Origin: Roseiarcus sp963772555 | GTDB taxonomy: Bacteria; Pseudomonadota; Alphaproteobacteria; Rhizobiales; Beijerinckiaceae | Length of the DNA stretch: 64,000 nt | Assembly: GCA_963772555.1 (NCBI GenBank) | Contig: CAVYXQ010000029.1 | Location: 112,685-176,684, forward strand | Reading direction: 5' to 3' | Shown here: positions 54,008-63,457 of the stretch, piece after piece | Numbering within the stretch: position 1 is the stretch's first letter | Layout of the letters: every line of letters begins with the position of its first letter | Translations under genes and position numbers: made by a program | Notes under the pieces: model-generated | Seen by the model: only the letters and a program-made list of their open reading frames with translations | The model's database searches: none | What the model was told of the DNA's origin: nothing

Positions 54008-56740
54008 TCGAGTCCATCGCGCGGGTCACCAACGTATCGCACCGGTACGGCGCGACCGTCTCGCTCGATGACGTCAGCATCGATGTCCCGGCGCGCATCA
54101 TGGTCGGCGTGATCGGACCGGACGGCGTCGGCAAGTCCACCCTGCTGGCGCTCATTGCCGGCGTCAGGAAGATCCAGCAGGGCGATGTCGTCGTCTTTGA
54201 CAAGGACGTCGGCAATGCCCGCAACCTCAAGGCAATCCGCGGCCGCATCGCCTATATGCCGCAGGGCCTGGGGCGCAATCTCTATCCGACGCTGAGCGTG
54301 TTCGAGAACATCGATTTCTTCGGCCGCCTCTTCGGTCAGGGCGCCGAAGAGCGGCGAACCCGCATCACTGAACTCCTCACCGCCACCGCCATGGAGAAGT
54401 TCGAGGCGCGTCCCGCCGGCAAGCTCTCCGGCGGCATGAAGCAGAAGCTGAGCCTCTGCTGCGCCCTGATCAACGATCCCGACCTCCTCATCCTCGACGA
54501 GCCGACGACCGGCGTCGATCCGCTGTCGCGCGGCCAGTTCTGGGACCTGATCAACACCATCCGCGCGCGCCGGCCGCAGATGAGCGTGATGGTCGCCACC
54601 GCCTACATGGATGAGGCCGAGCGCTTCGACTGGCTGATGGCGATGGACGAGGGCAAGATCATCGCCACAGGTACGCTCAAAGAGATCCTCGCCAAGACCG
54701 GCGAGCCCAATCTCGACGAGGCCTTCATCGCGCTGATGCCGGAGGCCAAGCGGGCCCAGCACCAGAAGGTCGTCGTTCGTCCGCGGGTCGTCTCGCCCGA
54801 CGAGACGCCGGCGATCGAGGCGGAGGGGCTGACCCGGAGATTTGGCGACTTCGTCGCCGTCGACCACGTGAGTTTCAAGATTCCCCGAGGCGAGATTTTC
54901 GGCTTCCTCGGCTCGAACGGCTGCGGCAAGTCGACGACGATGAAGATGCTGGTCGGCTTCCTGCCGGCGACCAGCGGCTCATGCAGGCTGTTCGGCGAGC
55001 CGATGGGCTCGAACGACATGCAGGCTCGGCGCAACGTCGGCTATATGACGCAGGCCTTCTCGCTCTATGGCGAGCTCACGGTCGGGCAGAATCTCGCAGT
55101 TGCACGCTGAGCTCTATCACCTGCCGCAGGCGAAGGTTCCCCACCGAATTGAAGAGCTGCTCGAGCGTTACGATCTGAAGTCGGTCGTCAACGCCCGGCC
55201 GGACAGCCTGCCGCTCGGCATCAAGCAGCGCCTGCAGCTCGCCGTTGCGGTGCTGCACGAGCCCGCCATTCTCATCCTCGACGAGCCGACGTCGGGCGTC
55301 GACCCGATCGCTCGCGACGCCTTCTGGCGGACGCTGATCGATCTTTCACGTGACGACGGCGTGACGATTTTCGTCACCACCCATTTCATGAACGAGGCGG
55401 ATCGCTGCGACCGCATTTCGCTCATGCATGCCGGCAAGGTGCTTGCGGTCGGCGCTCCTCAGGAGCTGGTCAAGGAGCGGGGCAGCGATTCGCTCGAAGA
55501 TTGCTTTGTCGGCTATCTCGCCGAGGCGGCCGGCATCGACATGAAGAAAGCAGCCGCGTCGGACGTCGGCGCGCTGGTCGAGGAGGCGCCGCTCACGCCG
55601 CCGAAGCGCTTCGAGCTGGCGCGACTTTGGGCCTACGCCAGGCGCGAGACGGTCGAGCTGCTCCGCGATCCGATCCGTCTCGCCTTCGCCGCCATCGGCC
55701 CGATCATCCTGATGCTGGCGTTCGGTTACGGCATTTCGTTCGATATCGAAAACCTGCAGATGGCGGCGTTCGATCAGGACGACACGCCGCAGAGCCGCGA
55801 ACTCCTCCAGGGCTTCGAGGGGTCGCGTTACTTTTCCGTGCAGCCGCCGATCACGTCGGCGGAGGATGCCGAGCGGCGGCTCAGGAGCGGCGACACCCAG
55901 ATCGTCGTCGAGGCGCCGCCCGGTTTCGGGCGCGATCTCTCGAACGGCCGCCAGCCGGAAGTCGACGCAACGGTGGACGGCGCCATGACGTTCCGCGGCG
56001 CAACGGCGAAGAATTACGTCAGCGGCGTCGTGCGCAAACAGGGCGAGGAGCTGCAGCGCGAGGCGCACCGTCCCGGCGCGCCGAACCGGTGGAACGAGGA
56101 CAATATCGAGACGCGGTTCCGCTACAATCAGGCCTTCCTCAGCGTCAACGCGATGGTCCCCAGCATATTCATGCTGATGCTGTGCCTCATTCCGGCGATC
56201 ATGTCGGCGATCGCGGTGGTGCGCGAGAAGGAGACCGGCTCGATCGCCAACTTCCGCTCGACCCCGATCACCCGGTTCGAGTTCCTCATCGGCAAGCAGC
56301 TGCCCTATGTCGCGGTGGCGATGATCAATTTCTTCTGCCTGCTCCTGATCGCCATCTTCATCTTTCGCGTGCCGATCAAAGGTCCGTTCTGGGTCCTGCT
56401 GCTAGGCACGATCCTCTATGTCATTTCGACAACCGGCTTCGGCGAGCTGATTTCGTCCTTCACCCGCAGCCAGGTCGCGGCGGTTTTCGCGACATCGATT
56501 CTCTCGATCGTGCCGGCGGTCAATTTCTCCGGCATGCTGGCGCCGGTGTCCTCGCTGTCGGGCAGCGCCAAGATCCTCGGCCTGTCCTTCCCCTCGTCCT
56601 GGTATCAGCAGATATCCGTCGGCGTCTTCGCCAAAGCGCTCGGCTTCGTCGATCTCTGGCGGAACATCGCCGCGATCGCCGTCATCGCCATCGTGTTTCT
56701 GGCCCTGTCCCTGATCCTGCTTCGCAAGCAGGAGGCGTGA
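54004..56740 (+). CDS. RbbA/YhiH-like ABC exporter: two ATPase domains fused to an ABC-2 permease (one frameshift)
   Basis: About 911 residues. The first ATPase domain has GPDGVGKSTLLALIAGVRKI, LSGGMKQKLSLCCAL and DEPTTGVDPLSRGQFWDL. The second has FLGSNGCGKSTTMKMLVGFL and DEPTSGVDPIARDAFWRT. A C-terminal ABC-2 membrane domain follows, with helices such as IRLAFAAIGPIILMLAFGYG and NAMVPSIFMLMLCLIPAIMS. The frame breaks at about 55094-55099: CTCGCAGTTGCAC, where CTCGAGTTGCAC would restore NLELHAELYHLP. This lies a few bases past a GAATC. E. coli RbbA has the same layout. Confidence 0.87.
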
Positions 56741-56741
56741 G

Positions 56742-57926
56742 ATGTCCGAGACCCAGCTCTCGTCCGCCCCGCATCTCGCCGAAGCCAAGCCGCTGACCTT
56801 CGTCGATCACGTCACCAACATCTACCATCTGGTGATCAAGGAGCTGAGAAGCATTCGGGCCGACCCGGTAATGCTGGTTCTCCTCATCTACTCCTTCAGC
56901 ATTTCGGTCAACACGGTCGCCACCGGCGCCGTCACCGAAGCGACCAATCTCTCCGTCGGCATCGTCGACGAGGACGGTTCGGACCTCTCGCGCCGGATCG
57001 CCGAGGGCTTGAGGCGACCGACCTTCCAGCCGCCGGTGCACATCACCGCTGCCGACATCGACCCGATGATGGACCAGGGCAAGCTCCTGTTCGTTGTCGA
57101 GATCCCGCCAAATTTCGAGTCCGACGTTCGCGCCAACCGTAAGACCGGCATCCAGATCAACGTCGACGCGACTGCGGTGGCGCAGGCCGGCAACGGCGCG
57201 AGCTACCTGAAGACGGCTGTCGCCAACGAGATTCAGCGCTTCATCTCCGGCCGCGAGGACTCGACGGGCGCTCCGATAAATCTCGTTGTGCGCGCGGCGT
57301 TCAACCCCAACCTCAACACGTCCTGGTTCTCGGCGATGACCCAGGTCATCAACCAGATCACCATGCTCACCGTCATCCTCACCGGCGCGGCGCTCATCCG
57401 CGAGCGCGAGCAGGGCACGGTCGAGCACCTGCTGGTCATGCCGATCGTGCCGACCGAGATCATGCTGGCGAAGATGATCGCCAACGGCCTCGTCATCCTC
57501 GTCGCCGCCACCCTGTCGCTCCAGTTCGTCGTCCATTGGTGGATCGGCTCGCCGATCAACGGATCGCTGCTCTTGTTCGTCTTCGGCGCGGCCATCTACG
57601 CTCTCGTCGTCGCGGCGCTCGGCATCATGCTCGGCACGCTGGCGACGACCATGGGGCAATTCGGCCTGCTGGCGATCCCGGTGCTGGTGGTGACCCAGCT
57701 CCTGTCCGGCTCGAGCACGCCGATGGAGAGCATGCCGGTCTGGCTGCAATATTTGATGCAGACGATCAGCCCGACGCCGCATTTCGTCTCGTTCGCCCAG
57801 GCGGTGCTGTTCCGCGGCGCCGACATCACCCTCGTCTGGCGGCCGATCGTCGCCATGCTCGTCATCGGAATCGTCTATTTCACCATCTCCCTCAGCCGTT
57901 TCCGCCGAGTCATTTTCGGCGGCTGA
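56742..57926 (+). CDS. ABC-2 type permease (YhhJ-like)
   Basis: A 394-residue exporter permease, ABC2_membrane family. The N-terminal helix is VMLVLLIYSFSISVNTVATG. A large periplasmic domain covers about residues 60-180, and five or six helices follow, including MLTVILTGAALIREREQGTV and VLVVTQLLSGSSTPMESMPV. It starts one base after the RbbA-like stop with GGAGG upstream. It completes the HlyD-RbbA-YhhJ trio known in other bacteria as a multidrug or envelope stress exporter (family knowledge). Confidence 0.92.
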   Translation: MSETQLSSAPHLAEAKPLTFVDHVTNIYHLVIKELRSIRADPVMLVLLIYSFSISVNTVATGAVTEATNLSVGIVDEDGSDLSRRIAEGLRRPTFQPPVHITAADIDPMMDQGKLLFVVEIPPNFESDVRANRKTGIQINVDATAVAQAGNGASYLKTAVANEIQRFISGREDSTGAPINLVVRAAFNPNLNTSWFSAMTQVINQITMLTVILTGAALIREREQGTVEHLLVMPIVPTEIMLAKMIANGLVILVAATLSLQFVVHWWIGSPINGSLLLFVFGAAIYALVVAALGIMLGTLATTMGQFGLLAIPVLVVTQLLSGSSTPMESMPVWLQYLMQTISPTPHFVSFAQAVLFRGADITLVWRPIVAMLVIGIVYFTISLSRFRRVIFGG

Positions 57927-57964
57927 GACTTGGGCTTCCCTTGTCGACTTGGGCTTCCCTTGCC
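57927..57964 (+). repeat. 19-bp tandem duplication after the exporter operon
   Basis: GACTTGGGCTTCCCTTGTC is immediately followed by GACTTGGGCTTCCCTTGCC, differing only in the penultimate base. It lies directly past the permease stop and before the histidine kinase. A local slippage product with no obvious function. Confidence 0.7.
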
Positions 57965-58030
57965 ACTCCCTGCGTTTTGCAGTCCACTGCCCGTGACTTC
58001 CGCCGCATGCGCCTCCTGCACAGGGACGAG

Positions 58031-59013
58031 ATGGCCTGGACGGACCGGCTTTCAGCCCTGGCCCTGAGCCGCCGCAGCCGCGCTGCGCGCTACGCCATCA
58101 CCGTGCCCATATTCGTGATCTGCGTCGCGGCGCGCTTTGCCCTCGCGCCATGGCTCATCCAGGCGACCTTCCTGGTGTTTTTTCCCGGCATCGCTCTCGC
58201 AACGCTGCTCTCGGGCTGGCGCCACGGGATTGCGCTGCTTGTCGCATTCGGGTTCGTCGTCGGCTACGCGATCATGCCGCCGCCGTTCTCGCTTTCGCTC
58301 GACGACGGCGCGTCCGCGCTTCAGCTTGTGCTGTATATCGCCGTCGGCGGGCTCATCGTCTTCCTTCTCGCCAGCCTCCTCGATCTCCTGCGGCTGCTCG
58401 AGGCGGAGACCGAGCTGAGGCAGACCTTGTTTCACGAGTTGCGGCATCGCGTCGCCAACAACATGCAGGTCGTCGCCCTGTCGCTGCACAATGCACGGCG
58501 GGCCGTCTCCGATCCTGCCGCCCTGCAGGCCATCGACGAGACCAGCGCCAGGGTCGCCGCGCTCGGCGCGCTGCACCGACGCCTCTACGACAGCGCCGCC
58601 TATCAGAGCGGCCTCGCAACGATCCTCGGCGATGCTCTCTCCGAGACGCTGCGCGGCTTGCCGGTCGACATCCGGATCAATATCGACGCCGGCGCTCTGT
58701 CGATCGATCAGATGACGGCGATCCTCCTTCTGGTCAACGAAGCGGCCATGAACGCCGCCAAGCACGTCTTCCGGCCGGGGCGCGGGCGGGTGTTCGAGGT
58801 GTCGCTGGTCGACGGCGGCGCGGGCGGCTGCGCCTCGTCGTCCTCGACGACGGTCCGGGGATGGCGACGAAGCCTGGAGAATCGCTATCCGAAGGCCAGG
58901 GCATGCGGATCATGCAGGGCTTCGCGCGTCAGCTCGGCGGTTCGCTCGAAGTGAGCTCGGGCCGCGGAGTGATGCTGAGCGTCGATTTTCCCAAGGAGGC
59001 GCGGCTGATTTAG
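58031..59013 (+). CDS. HWE/HisKA_2-type sensor histidine kinase with DUF4118 membrane domain (one frameshift)
   Basis: About 327 residues. Four membrane helices (AITVPIFVICVAARFALAP, ATFLVFFPGIALATLLSG, GIALLVAFGFVVGYAIMP, LVLYIAVGGLIVFLLASLLD) form a DUF4118-like sensor. HELRHRVANNMQVVALSLHN is the HisKA_2 box with the phospho-acceptor His. NEAAMNAAKHVF is the ATP-binding N box. At 58811-58825 one C is missing: GGCGGCGCGG, where GGCGGCCGCGG restores GRLRLVVLDDGPGMA, the G1 box. The protein then ends at 59013. ATG 58007 is an alternative start. No partner regulator is adjacent. Confidence 0.8.
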
Positions 59014-59596
59014 CGCCCTGCTTGGCTTTGGCTCGCTTGTGTCCGCAGGCTTGCAGGGGGCCCAATCCGATCGCCATGGCCGCGCCACTGGCGAGGCGCG
59101 GGGCGAGCTTCGCCATGTCGGCGGGCCGGATGCCGACGCAGCCGGCAGTCGGGGCGAGGCCGGGGCGAGCGAGATGGAAGAAGATCGCGCTGCCGCGCCC
59201 CTTGGCCCGGCGGGTGAAGTTCTGATCGAGGACGAAGACGAGGTCGTAGAGCCGGTCGTCGCGCCACATGCGGTCGGTGCAGTCGGCGGCGGGCAGGCGA
59301 ACGGGCCGGTTGTAGCGCGGGCTTGCCGGGTCCTCGCACCAGCCCTGGTCCGGCCGCATGGGCTTCAGCGGCACGCCCGCCGCTCCGGGCCGGAGGCGGT
59401 CGGGCCGGTAGTAGCCCCACAGGAGGCGGAACCGTCCCGCCGGCGTTCCGCCGTCGCCTTCGCGCTTCAAGCGGACGATCCCGGCCGGCCCTAAAGCGCA
59501 AGGGACGCGAAACGGCCCCGCGGTCAGCCACCCCCGCGCTTTGTTTCCGGCGAGCGGGCGAACACGGAGGAGAGAAAGGCGCCGGGATAGGGGCAT
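58910..59596 (-). CDS. L,D-transpeptidase (YkuD-family) domain protein
   Basis: About 228 residues. The core includes GPFRVPCALGPAGIVRLKRE, GTPAGRFRLLWGYYRPDRLR, RYNRPVRLPAADCTDRMWR and IFFHLARPGLAPTAGCVGIR, with the catalytic His and Cys of the SxGCxxI/V motif. It would cross-link or attach peptidoglycan stems. No clear signal peptide is visible with the start at 59596, although an earlier ATG may exist. The last 35 codons, rich in Arg and Ser, overlap the kinase 3' end by 104 bases. The true 3' end may be earlier if the overlap hides another read error. Confidence 0.78.
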   Translation of the reverse strand: MPLSRRLSLLRVRPLAGNKARGWLTAGPFRVPCALGPAGIVRLKREGDGGTPAGRFRLLWGYYRPDRLRPGAAGVPLKPMRPDQGWCEDPASPRYNRPVRLPAADCTDRMWRDDRLYDLVFVLDQNFTRRAKGRGSAIFFHLARPGLAPTAGCVGIRPADMAKLAPRLASGAAMAIGLGPLQACGHKRAKAKQGAKSAAPPWENRRSASLRGPSSLRANRRADARSPA

Positions 59597-59793
59597 GGCG
59601 AAATCGGCAGGGCTGGCGACAGAGAGGCCCATCGAGTTGCGGCGCAAAAGGATCGCCTGTCGATGCCGTCCGGCGTAGCCCCTGTCAATCAGCACGCCCG
59701 CGGAACCCCCATCATCAAAGATGCTCCGTTCGCCAACCCTGCGGGTCTGCGGTACATGGGAAGAGTGAGGGGCTTGGTACGGAGGAGAGAGGA

Positions 59794-59922
59794 ATGGAGG
59801 CATTTGCGCCCGCGCTGCGCCTGGCTCCGGTTGGTCTCTTTCTCCAGGCGGATCACGGCGTCGCCTTCACCATCGCAGAAACGATCCGCCAGCGGTTGCT
59901 CCGGGACGGAGTCGACGCCTGA
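59794..59922 (+). CDS. Short leader-like frame upstream of the MfnB-FolB gene
   Basis: A 42-codon frame with a strong GGAGGAG site ends exactly where the next gene begins (TGA then ATG at 59920-59925). The peptide APALRLAPVGLFLQADHGVA is not recognised. It could be a small coupled protein, the tail of a deleted upstream gene, or a translated leader. Confidence 0.4.
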   Translation: MEAFAPALRLAPVGLFLQADHGVAFTIAETIRQRLLRDGVDA

Positions 59923-61023
59923 ATGACCCTGATGCTGGCCAGCGTCGTCGACGCCGCGGAAGCCGAGCTTGCGCTTCAAGGCGGCGCGGACGTCATCGAT
60001 TTCGCCGACCCGCGCTCGAGCTCGCTCGGCGCGCTGCCAGTCGAGGCCGTCGCCGAGGCCGTTGCGGCAATCGGAAAGCGGCGCCCGGTCAGCGCGGCGC
60101 TCGGCGGGCCGCCTTATGACGGCGAAGCGCTCGCGGCGCGCGCCCGCGCGCTCGCAAAGGCCGGCGTGGATGAAGTGAGGCTCGCCGCGGGGGCGGGCGC
60201 GCTCGACGGGCTCGAGCCGGCGCTGAAAAGCCTCGCGCCGGACATCGGCCTTATCGCCGTTCTGTTTTCGGACCAGGCGCCGGACTTCGACCTGCTGCCG
60301 CGCCTCGAGGCGATCGGCTTCGGGGCCGTCATGCTCGACGCGGCGGAGAAGTCGGGCAAGCGGCTCCTCGATCACGTCGCGCCGCCGCGGCTCGAAGCCT
60401 TCTGCGCCCTCTGCCGCCGACACGGGCTGAAATCCGCCCTTGCCGGCTCGCTGCAAGCGCCCGACGTGCCGCGCCTCCTCCTGCTCGAGCCCGACGTGCT
60501 CGGCTTCCGCAGCGCGCTCTCGGCCCGCGGCAGCCGCAGCGGACGCCTGGACGCCGGCAGGATCGCGCTGATCCGCGATCTCATTCCCCGCCAGGACCTT
60601 GTCGCCGCGGCCCACGATCGCCGCGAGCCGGCGGGAGGGTCGCCCGAAATCGCCGGAGCGGCGGGCGAGGATGGGTTCGACACCGTCTTCGTCCGCGACT
60701 TTCCGATCTCGGCCGAGGTCGGCGCCTATGCGCACGAGCGGGGCAGGGCGCAACGCATGCTGTTCAGCGTCGAGGCTTCGGTCAGCCGCGTGGCGAGCCA
60801 CGCCGACGACATGCGTTCGGTCTTCTCCTACGACGTCATCCTCGACGCCATCCGCCTCGTCGCCGGCCGCGGCCACGTCGATTTCCTCGAGACCATGGCC
60901 GAGGACGTTGCGGCGCTGACGCTGAAGCACCCCCGCGTCGAAGCCGTGAGCGTCAGGGTGGAGAAGCTCGACGTGGTCGAGGGCCGGGTCGGAGTGGAGA
61001 TTCGCCGCCAGCGGACGGTTTAG
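59923..61023 (+). CDS. MfnB-like domain fused to dihydroneopterin aldolase
   Basis: A 366-residue two-domain protein. Residues 1-225 match (5-formylfuran-3-yl)methyl phosphate synthase (MfnB, methanofuran pathway): GGADVIDFADPRSSSLGAL, AVMLDAAEKSGKRLLDH and GLKSALAGSLQAPDVPRLLL. Residues 245-366 match dihydroneopterin aldolase (FolB), with TVFVRDFPISAEVGAYAHER and SYDVILDAIRLVAGRGHVDF. In methanogen MfnB the phosphate-proximal Lys of DVKNP is described as catalytic; here that position is Ala (DFADP). A second Lys near IKVG is Arg. The later Asp/Lys pair (LDAAEK) is kept. Bacterial MfnB homologues occur in methylotrophs using tetrahydromethanopterin. Confidence 0.82.
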   Translation: MTLMLASVVDAAEAELALQGGADVIDFADPRSSSLGALPVEAVAEAVAAIGKRRPVSAALGGPPYDGEALAARARALAKAGVDEVRLAAGAGALDGLEPALKSLAPDIGLIAVLFSDQAPDFDLLPRLEAIGFGAVMLDAAEKSGKRLLDHVAPPRLEAFCALCRRHGLKSALAGSLQAPDVPRLLLLEPDVLGFRSALSARGSRSGRLDAGRIALIRDLIPRQDLVAAAHDRREPAGGSPEIAGAAGEDGFDTVFVRDFPISAEVGAYAHERGRAQRMLFSVEASVSRVASHADDMRSVFSYDVILDAIRLVAGRGHVDFLETMAEDVAALTLKHPRVEAVSVRVEKLDVVEGRVGVEIRRQRTV

Positions 61024-61659
61024 GAATTCTTGACGGCGCCCGCCACGCCGGCCGCCAGGCGCGGTCGCTGAACAGCGATTTTTTCCCTGATGTTCCCTGC
61101 GAACGCGTTTTTCGCCCTTGCGCTCGCCGAGCGCGCGTAAGCAAGCCGCCCGTATTTCATAGGTTTGTGCAACAAAGCTCATGCGGTGACGGAGCGGCAT
61201 AACAGGGAATGCAATTTCCCTGTTCGGCGACATAACAGGGAATTCGAGCGCGGACTTGCAAGCGACGCGATCGTTAAGAAATACTATACTCCCGAGGGCC
61301 AGACGTTTGCGCCGGGCTTGACCGGCTTCCGCGCTAAGATCCGCGCTGCGACGATCTTGAGGTCCCACACCAATTCGCGCCACAGACGCCGGCAAAGGCC
61401 AGCGCCTCATCCGTGCGGGCGCTCCCGGCGATCACGACGCCGTCGTCATTGCGAGCGAAGCGAAGCAATCCAGCCTCGACGGCGGGCGGCGTCAGATGCG
61501 AGTTCGGCTCGAGCCCGCCCGCCGCGCGGCTGACCTTCGGAAGCGTCGCGACCTGCTGCAACGCCGCCGGCTGACACGATCACGCGGCCCGGCTCGCTGC
61601 GCGACCGCTGGATTGCTTCGCGGCGCTCGCAATGACGACCCGGCAAAACGCGACGCGCG
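61024..61659. repeat. Intergenic region with dispersed palindrome and inverted REP-like pair
   Basis: No coding frame is supported. At 61201-61224 AACAGGGAA and TTCCCTGTT form a hairpin, followed by a second AACAGGGAA at 61234 and CTTGCAAGC at 61255. This is the same arrangement as at 3.98 kb. At 61445-61473 the motif GTCATTGCGAGCGAAGCGAA precedes GCAATCCAG. Its near-complement, two mismatches in 29, is at 61608-61636 in inverse orientation. Together they could form a large stem with a 134-base loop, as in REP/BIME-type elements. A terminator role for the upstream gene is possible. Confidence 0.65.
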
Positions 61660-62961
61660 TTAGCCTCCCGGCTTCTGGAGCGCCTCCTGCTTGATGCGCA
61701 GGAGCTTCGCCTTGTCAGCGTCGGTTAGCGAGGCGGAGACTGGGCAATCCTTGCTCATGATGAAGTCGACCAGCTTCGGCGCTTCTGGACCCGTGTCTAC
61801 AAGCTGTTCCTCGAATCCGATGCCACGCAACACATAGGCGGTATCCCTGTCGCCCGAGCAGACGAGCACTTTCAGTTCCGCTGCGAGCGCCTTCGCATAG
61901 TCCGCGTCGTCGACCCTGGCGTCCTCCAGCGCTTTTCGCCACGCGGCGGCTTCGGGCGGCAGCGCGGCGGCTGGATCGCAGGATGCGAGGGTCGTGTCGG
62001 GGTTGGCGCAGTCGAGACTTCGGATCCTCTCCAGCGCCCGATTACGCGGATCGCCCGGCGGGAGAGGCTCCATCATATTCCGCACGTCGTGATAGGCCTT
62101 GTCGTTCCACGGGTGGTCCTTGAGGTCCTTATCGCTCCATGACGGCGGCCAGGTTTCGGGCGCATCGGGGAGTCTGACGGTCCTGGCCTCCCCGGGCGTG
62201 TTCGCCGCCTGATTGGCGCGCCAGAGATAGGCGCGCGAAAGATCGGTCCCCTTCAATATCGCGAGCTGCAACGACGCGCCTTGAAGCTGCGCCTCGAGGA
62301 GCGACGCGCCGTTGAACTGCGCCCGAAAGAGTGACGCGCCCTGGAGCTCGGCGTACCTGAGCGACGCGCCTTGAAGCTGGGCGCGATCGAGCGACGCACC
62401 TTGAAGCTGGGCGCGATCGAGCGACGCACCTTGAAGCTGGGCGCGATCGAGCGACGCACCCTGAAGCCGCGTCTGATAGAGCGACGCGCCCTGGAGTTGT
62501 GCGCCAAAAAGCGACGCGCCCTGAAGCTGGGCCCCAACGAGCGACGCCCCCTGGAGCTCAGCGTATTCGAACGACGCGCCTTGAAGTTGGGCCTGAAAGA
62601 GCTTCGCGCCCTGAAGCTCGGCGCCGGTAAAGTCGACTTTCGGCAGACTGGCGAGATCGAAGATCGCGCCCTTCAGATCGCGCCCTCGCGCGCGAAAGAC
62701 GAACTCGCGCCACCTCGCCTTCTCGGGGTCGTCGATCCCAAGGCCTTCATAGACGTTGAGGCCGGACAAGATGAGCGTGCTGGAGAACGGAAGCCAACGG
62801 CGGCGTGTCGCGGTATCGACCTTAGACTTGAACACCCAATCATGGAGGGACACGTGTCCCGCTTCGTCGCTTGCCGGGAAGAGGCGCCAGTCCGGCCAAT
62901 GGTCTTCCTGCCACTCGCCGGGAAAGGTCGCCGCCGTCCAGGAGCCACCGCAGGCCGTCAC
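61660..62961 (-). CDS. Pentapeptide-repeat protein, C-terminal part
   Basis: A 433-codon frame. It starts with TFPGEWQEDHWPDWRLFPAS and DPEKARWREFVFRARGRDLK, known from longer pentapeptide-repeat membrane proteins. About 20 five-residue repeats of type LQGAS follow (residues 110-240), a right-handed beta-helix. The C-terminal region of about 190 residues is helical. Three identical 30-base units at 62371-62460 encode LQGASLDRAQ three times, a recent expansion. The N-terminal partner lies in another frame just upstream. The two were probably one protein before an internal deletion. Confidence 0.82.
   Translation of the reverse strand: MTACGGSWTAATFPGEWQEDHWPDWRLFPASDEAGHVSLHDWVFKSKVDTATRRRWLPFSSTLILSGLNVYEGLGIDDPEKARWREFVFRARGRDLKGAIFDLASLPKVDFTGAELQGAKLFQAQLQGASFEYAELQGASLVGAQLQGASLFGAQLQGASLYQTRLQGASLDRAQLQGASLDRAQLQGASLDRAQLQGASLRYAELQGASLFRAQFNGASLLEAQLQGASLQLAILKGTDLSRAYLWRANQAANTPGEARTVRLPDAPETWPPSWSDKDLKDHPWNDKAYHDVRNMMEPLPPGDPRNRALERIRSLDCANPDTTLASCDPAAALPPEAAAWRKALEDARVDDADYAKALAAELKVLVCSGDRDTAYVLRGIGFEEQLVDTGPEAPKLVDFIMSKDCPVSASLTDADKAKLLRIKQEALQKPGG
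62371..62460 (-). repeat. Three identical 30-bp tandem units in the pentapeptide-repeat gene
   Basis: The 30-base unit, six LQGAS-type residues plus four, occurs three times without a mismatch. Neighbouring pentapeptide repeats are diverged, so the identity shows a recent duplication. Copy number may vary between strains. Confidence 0.85.
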
Positions 62962-63457
62962 GAACCGCGGCGTCCGCGTCGCCGATCTGGGTGTGTAGCG
63001 CCCGATGATATCGCTTCGCCTTGTCGGTCAGCATGACCAGATGCACGAGCGTGTAGGCGTGCACGACGATGAACAGGATCGGCGCCAGGAAGAAGAAGGC
63101 GAGCAGCGGCAGTTCGATGTTGAGGAACGGCAGCTTGACCGCGTTCTCGAAAAAGAGATCGGCGTGCGTCACCGCGCCGGCTGCGATCGCGAAATAGAAC
63201 AGGACGAAGAGATAGGAAAACCACAGGGCGCCGCTGATTGCCGCCGCGTCATCGACGGCCTTCTTGATCGCCTCGAGATCGTCAGCCTTGGCGGCAATCG
63301 GCGGAAGCACTGGCGGGGGAGCGACGCGACCTGCTTCAGGCGGACCGAACCGAGACGCCGGGCGCACGTTACTGGGCGCGCCTTCGGCGGCGTCCGTCAC
63401 CGGACGCTCTTCCGGCTGGGCAGGCGCATTCGGCCCCATGGCGCCGGGATCGTCCAA
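62840..63457 (-). CDS. Pentapeptide-repeat protein, N-terminal membrane part
   Basis: About 170 meaningful residues, then an out-of-frame tail. A Pro-rich start leads to AISGALWFSYLFVLFYFAIA, LPLLAFFFLAPILFIVVHAY and then KRYHRALHTQIGDADAAVRD. These belong to the N-terminal half of the same pentapeptide-repeat protein family, which normally continues with more membrane helices before the repeats. At about 62928-62960 the sequence passes directly to the other frame. A deletion of roughly 90-100 residues has therefore removed the helices and shifted the frame. Probably a pseudogene at the protein level, although both halves may still be expressed. Confidence 0.7.
   Translation of the reverse strand: MDDPGAMGPNAPAQPEERPVTDAAEGAPSNVRPASRFGPPEAGRVAPPPVLPPIAAKADDLEAIKKAVDDAAAISGALWFSYLFVLFYFAIAAGAVTHADLFFENAVKLPFLNIELPLLAFFFLAPILFIVVHAYTLVHLVMLTDKAKRYHRALHTQIGDADAAVRDGLRWLLDGGDLSRRVAGRPLAGLAPLPGKRRSGTRVPP

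Noticed and set aside
59689..61410. A 573-codon open frame antisense to the MfnB-FolB gene
   Set aside because: No conserved sequence; the plus strand shows two clear domains over the same bases.
62250..62620. Regularly spaced repeats resembling a CRISPR array
   Set aside because: The repeats are in-frame pentapeptide codons (LQGAS), diverge gradually, and have no unique spacers or cas genes.
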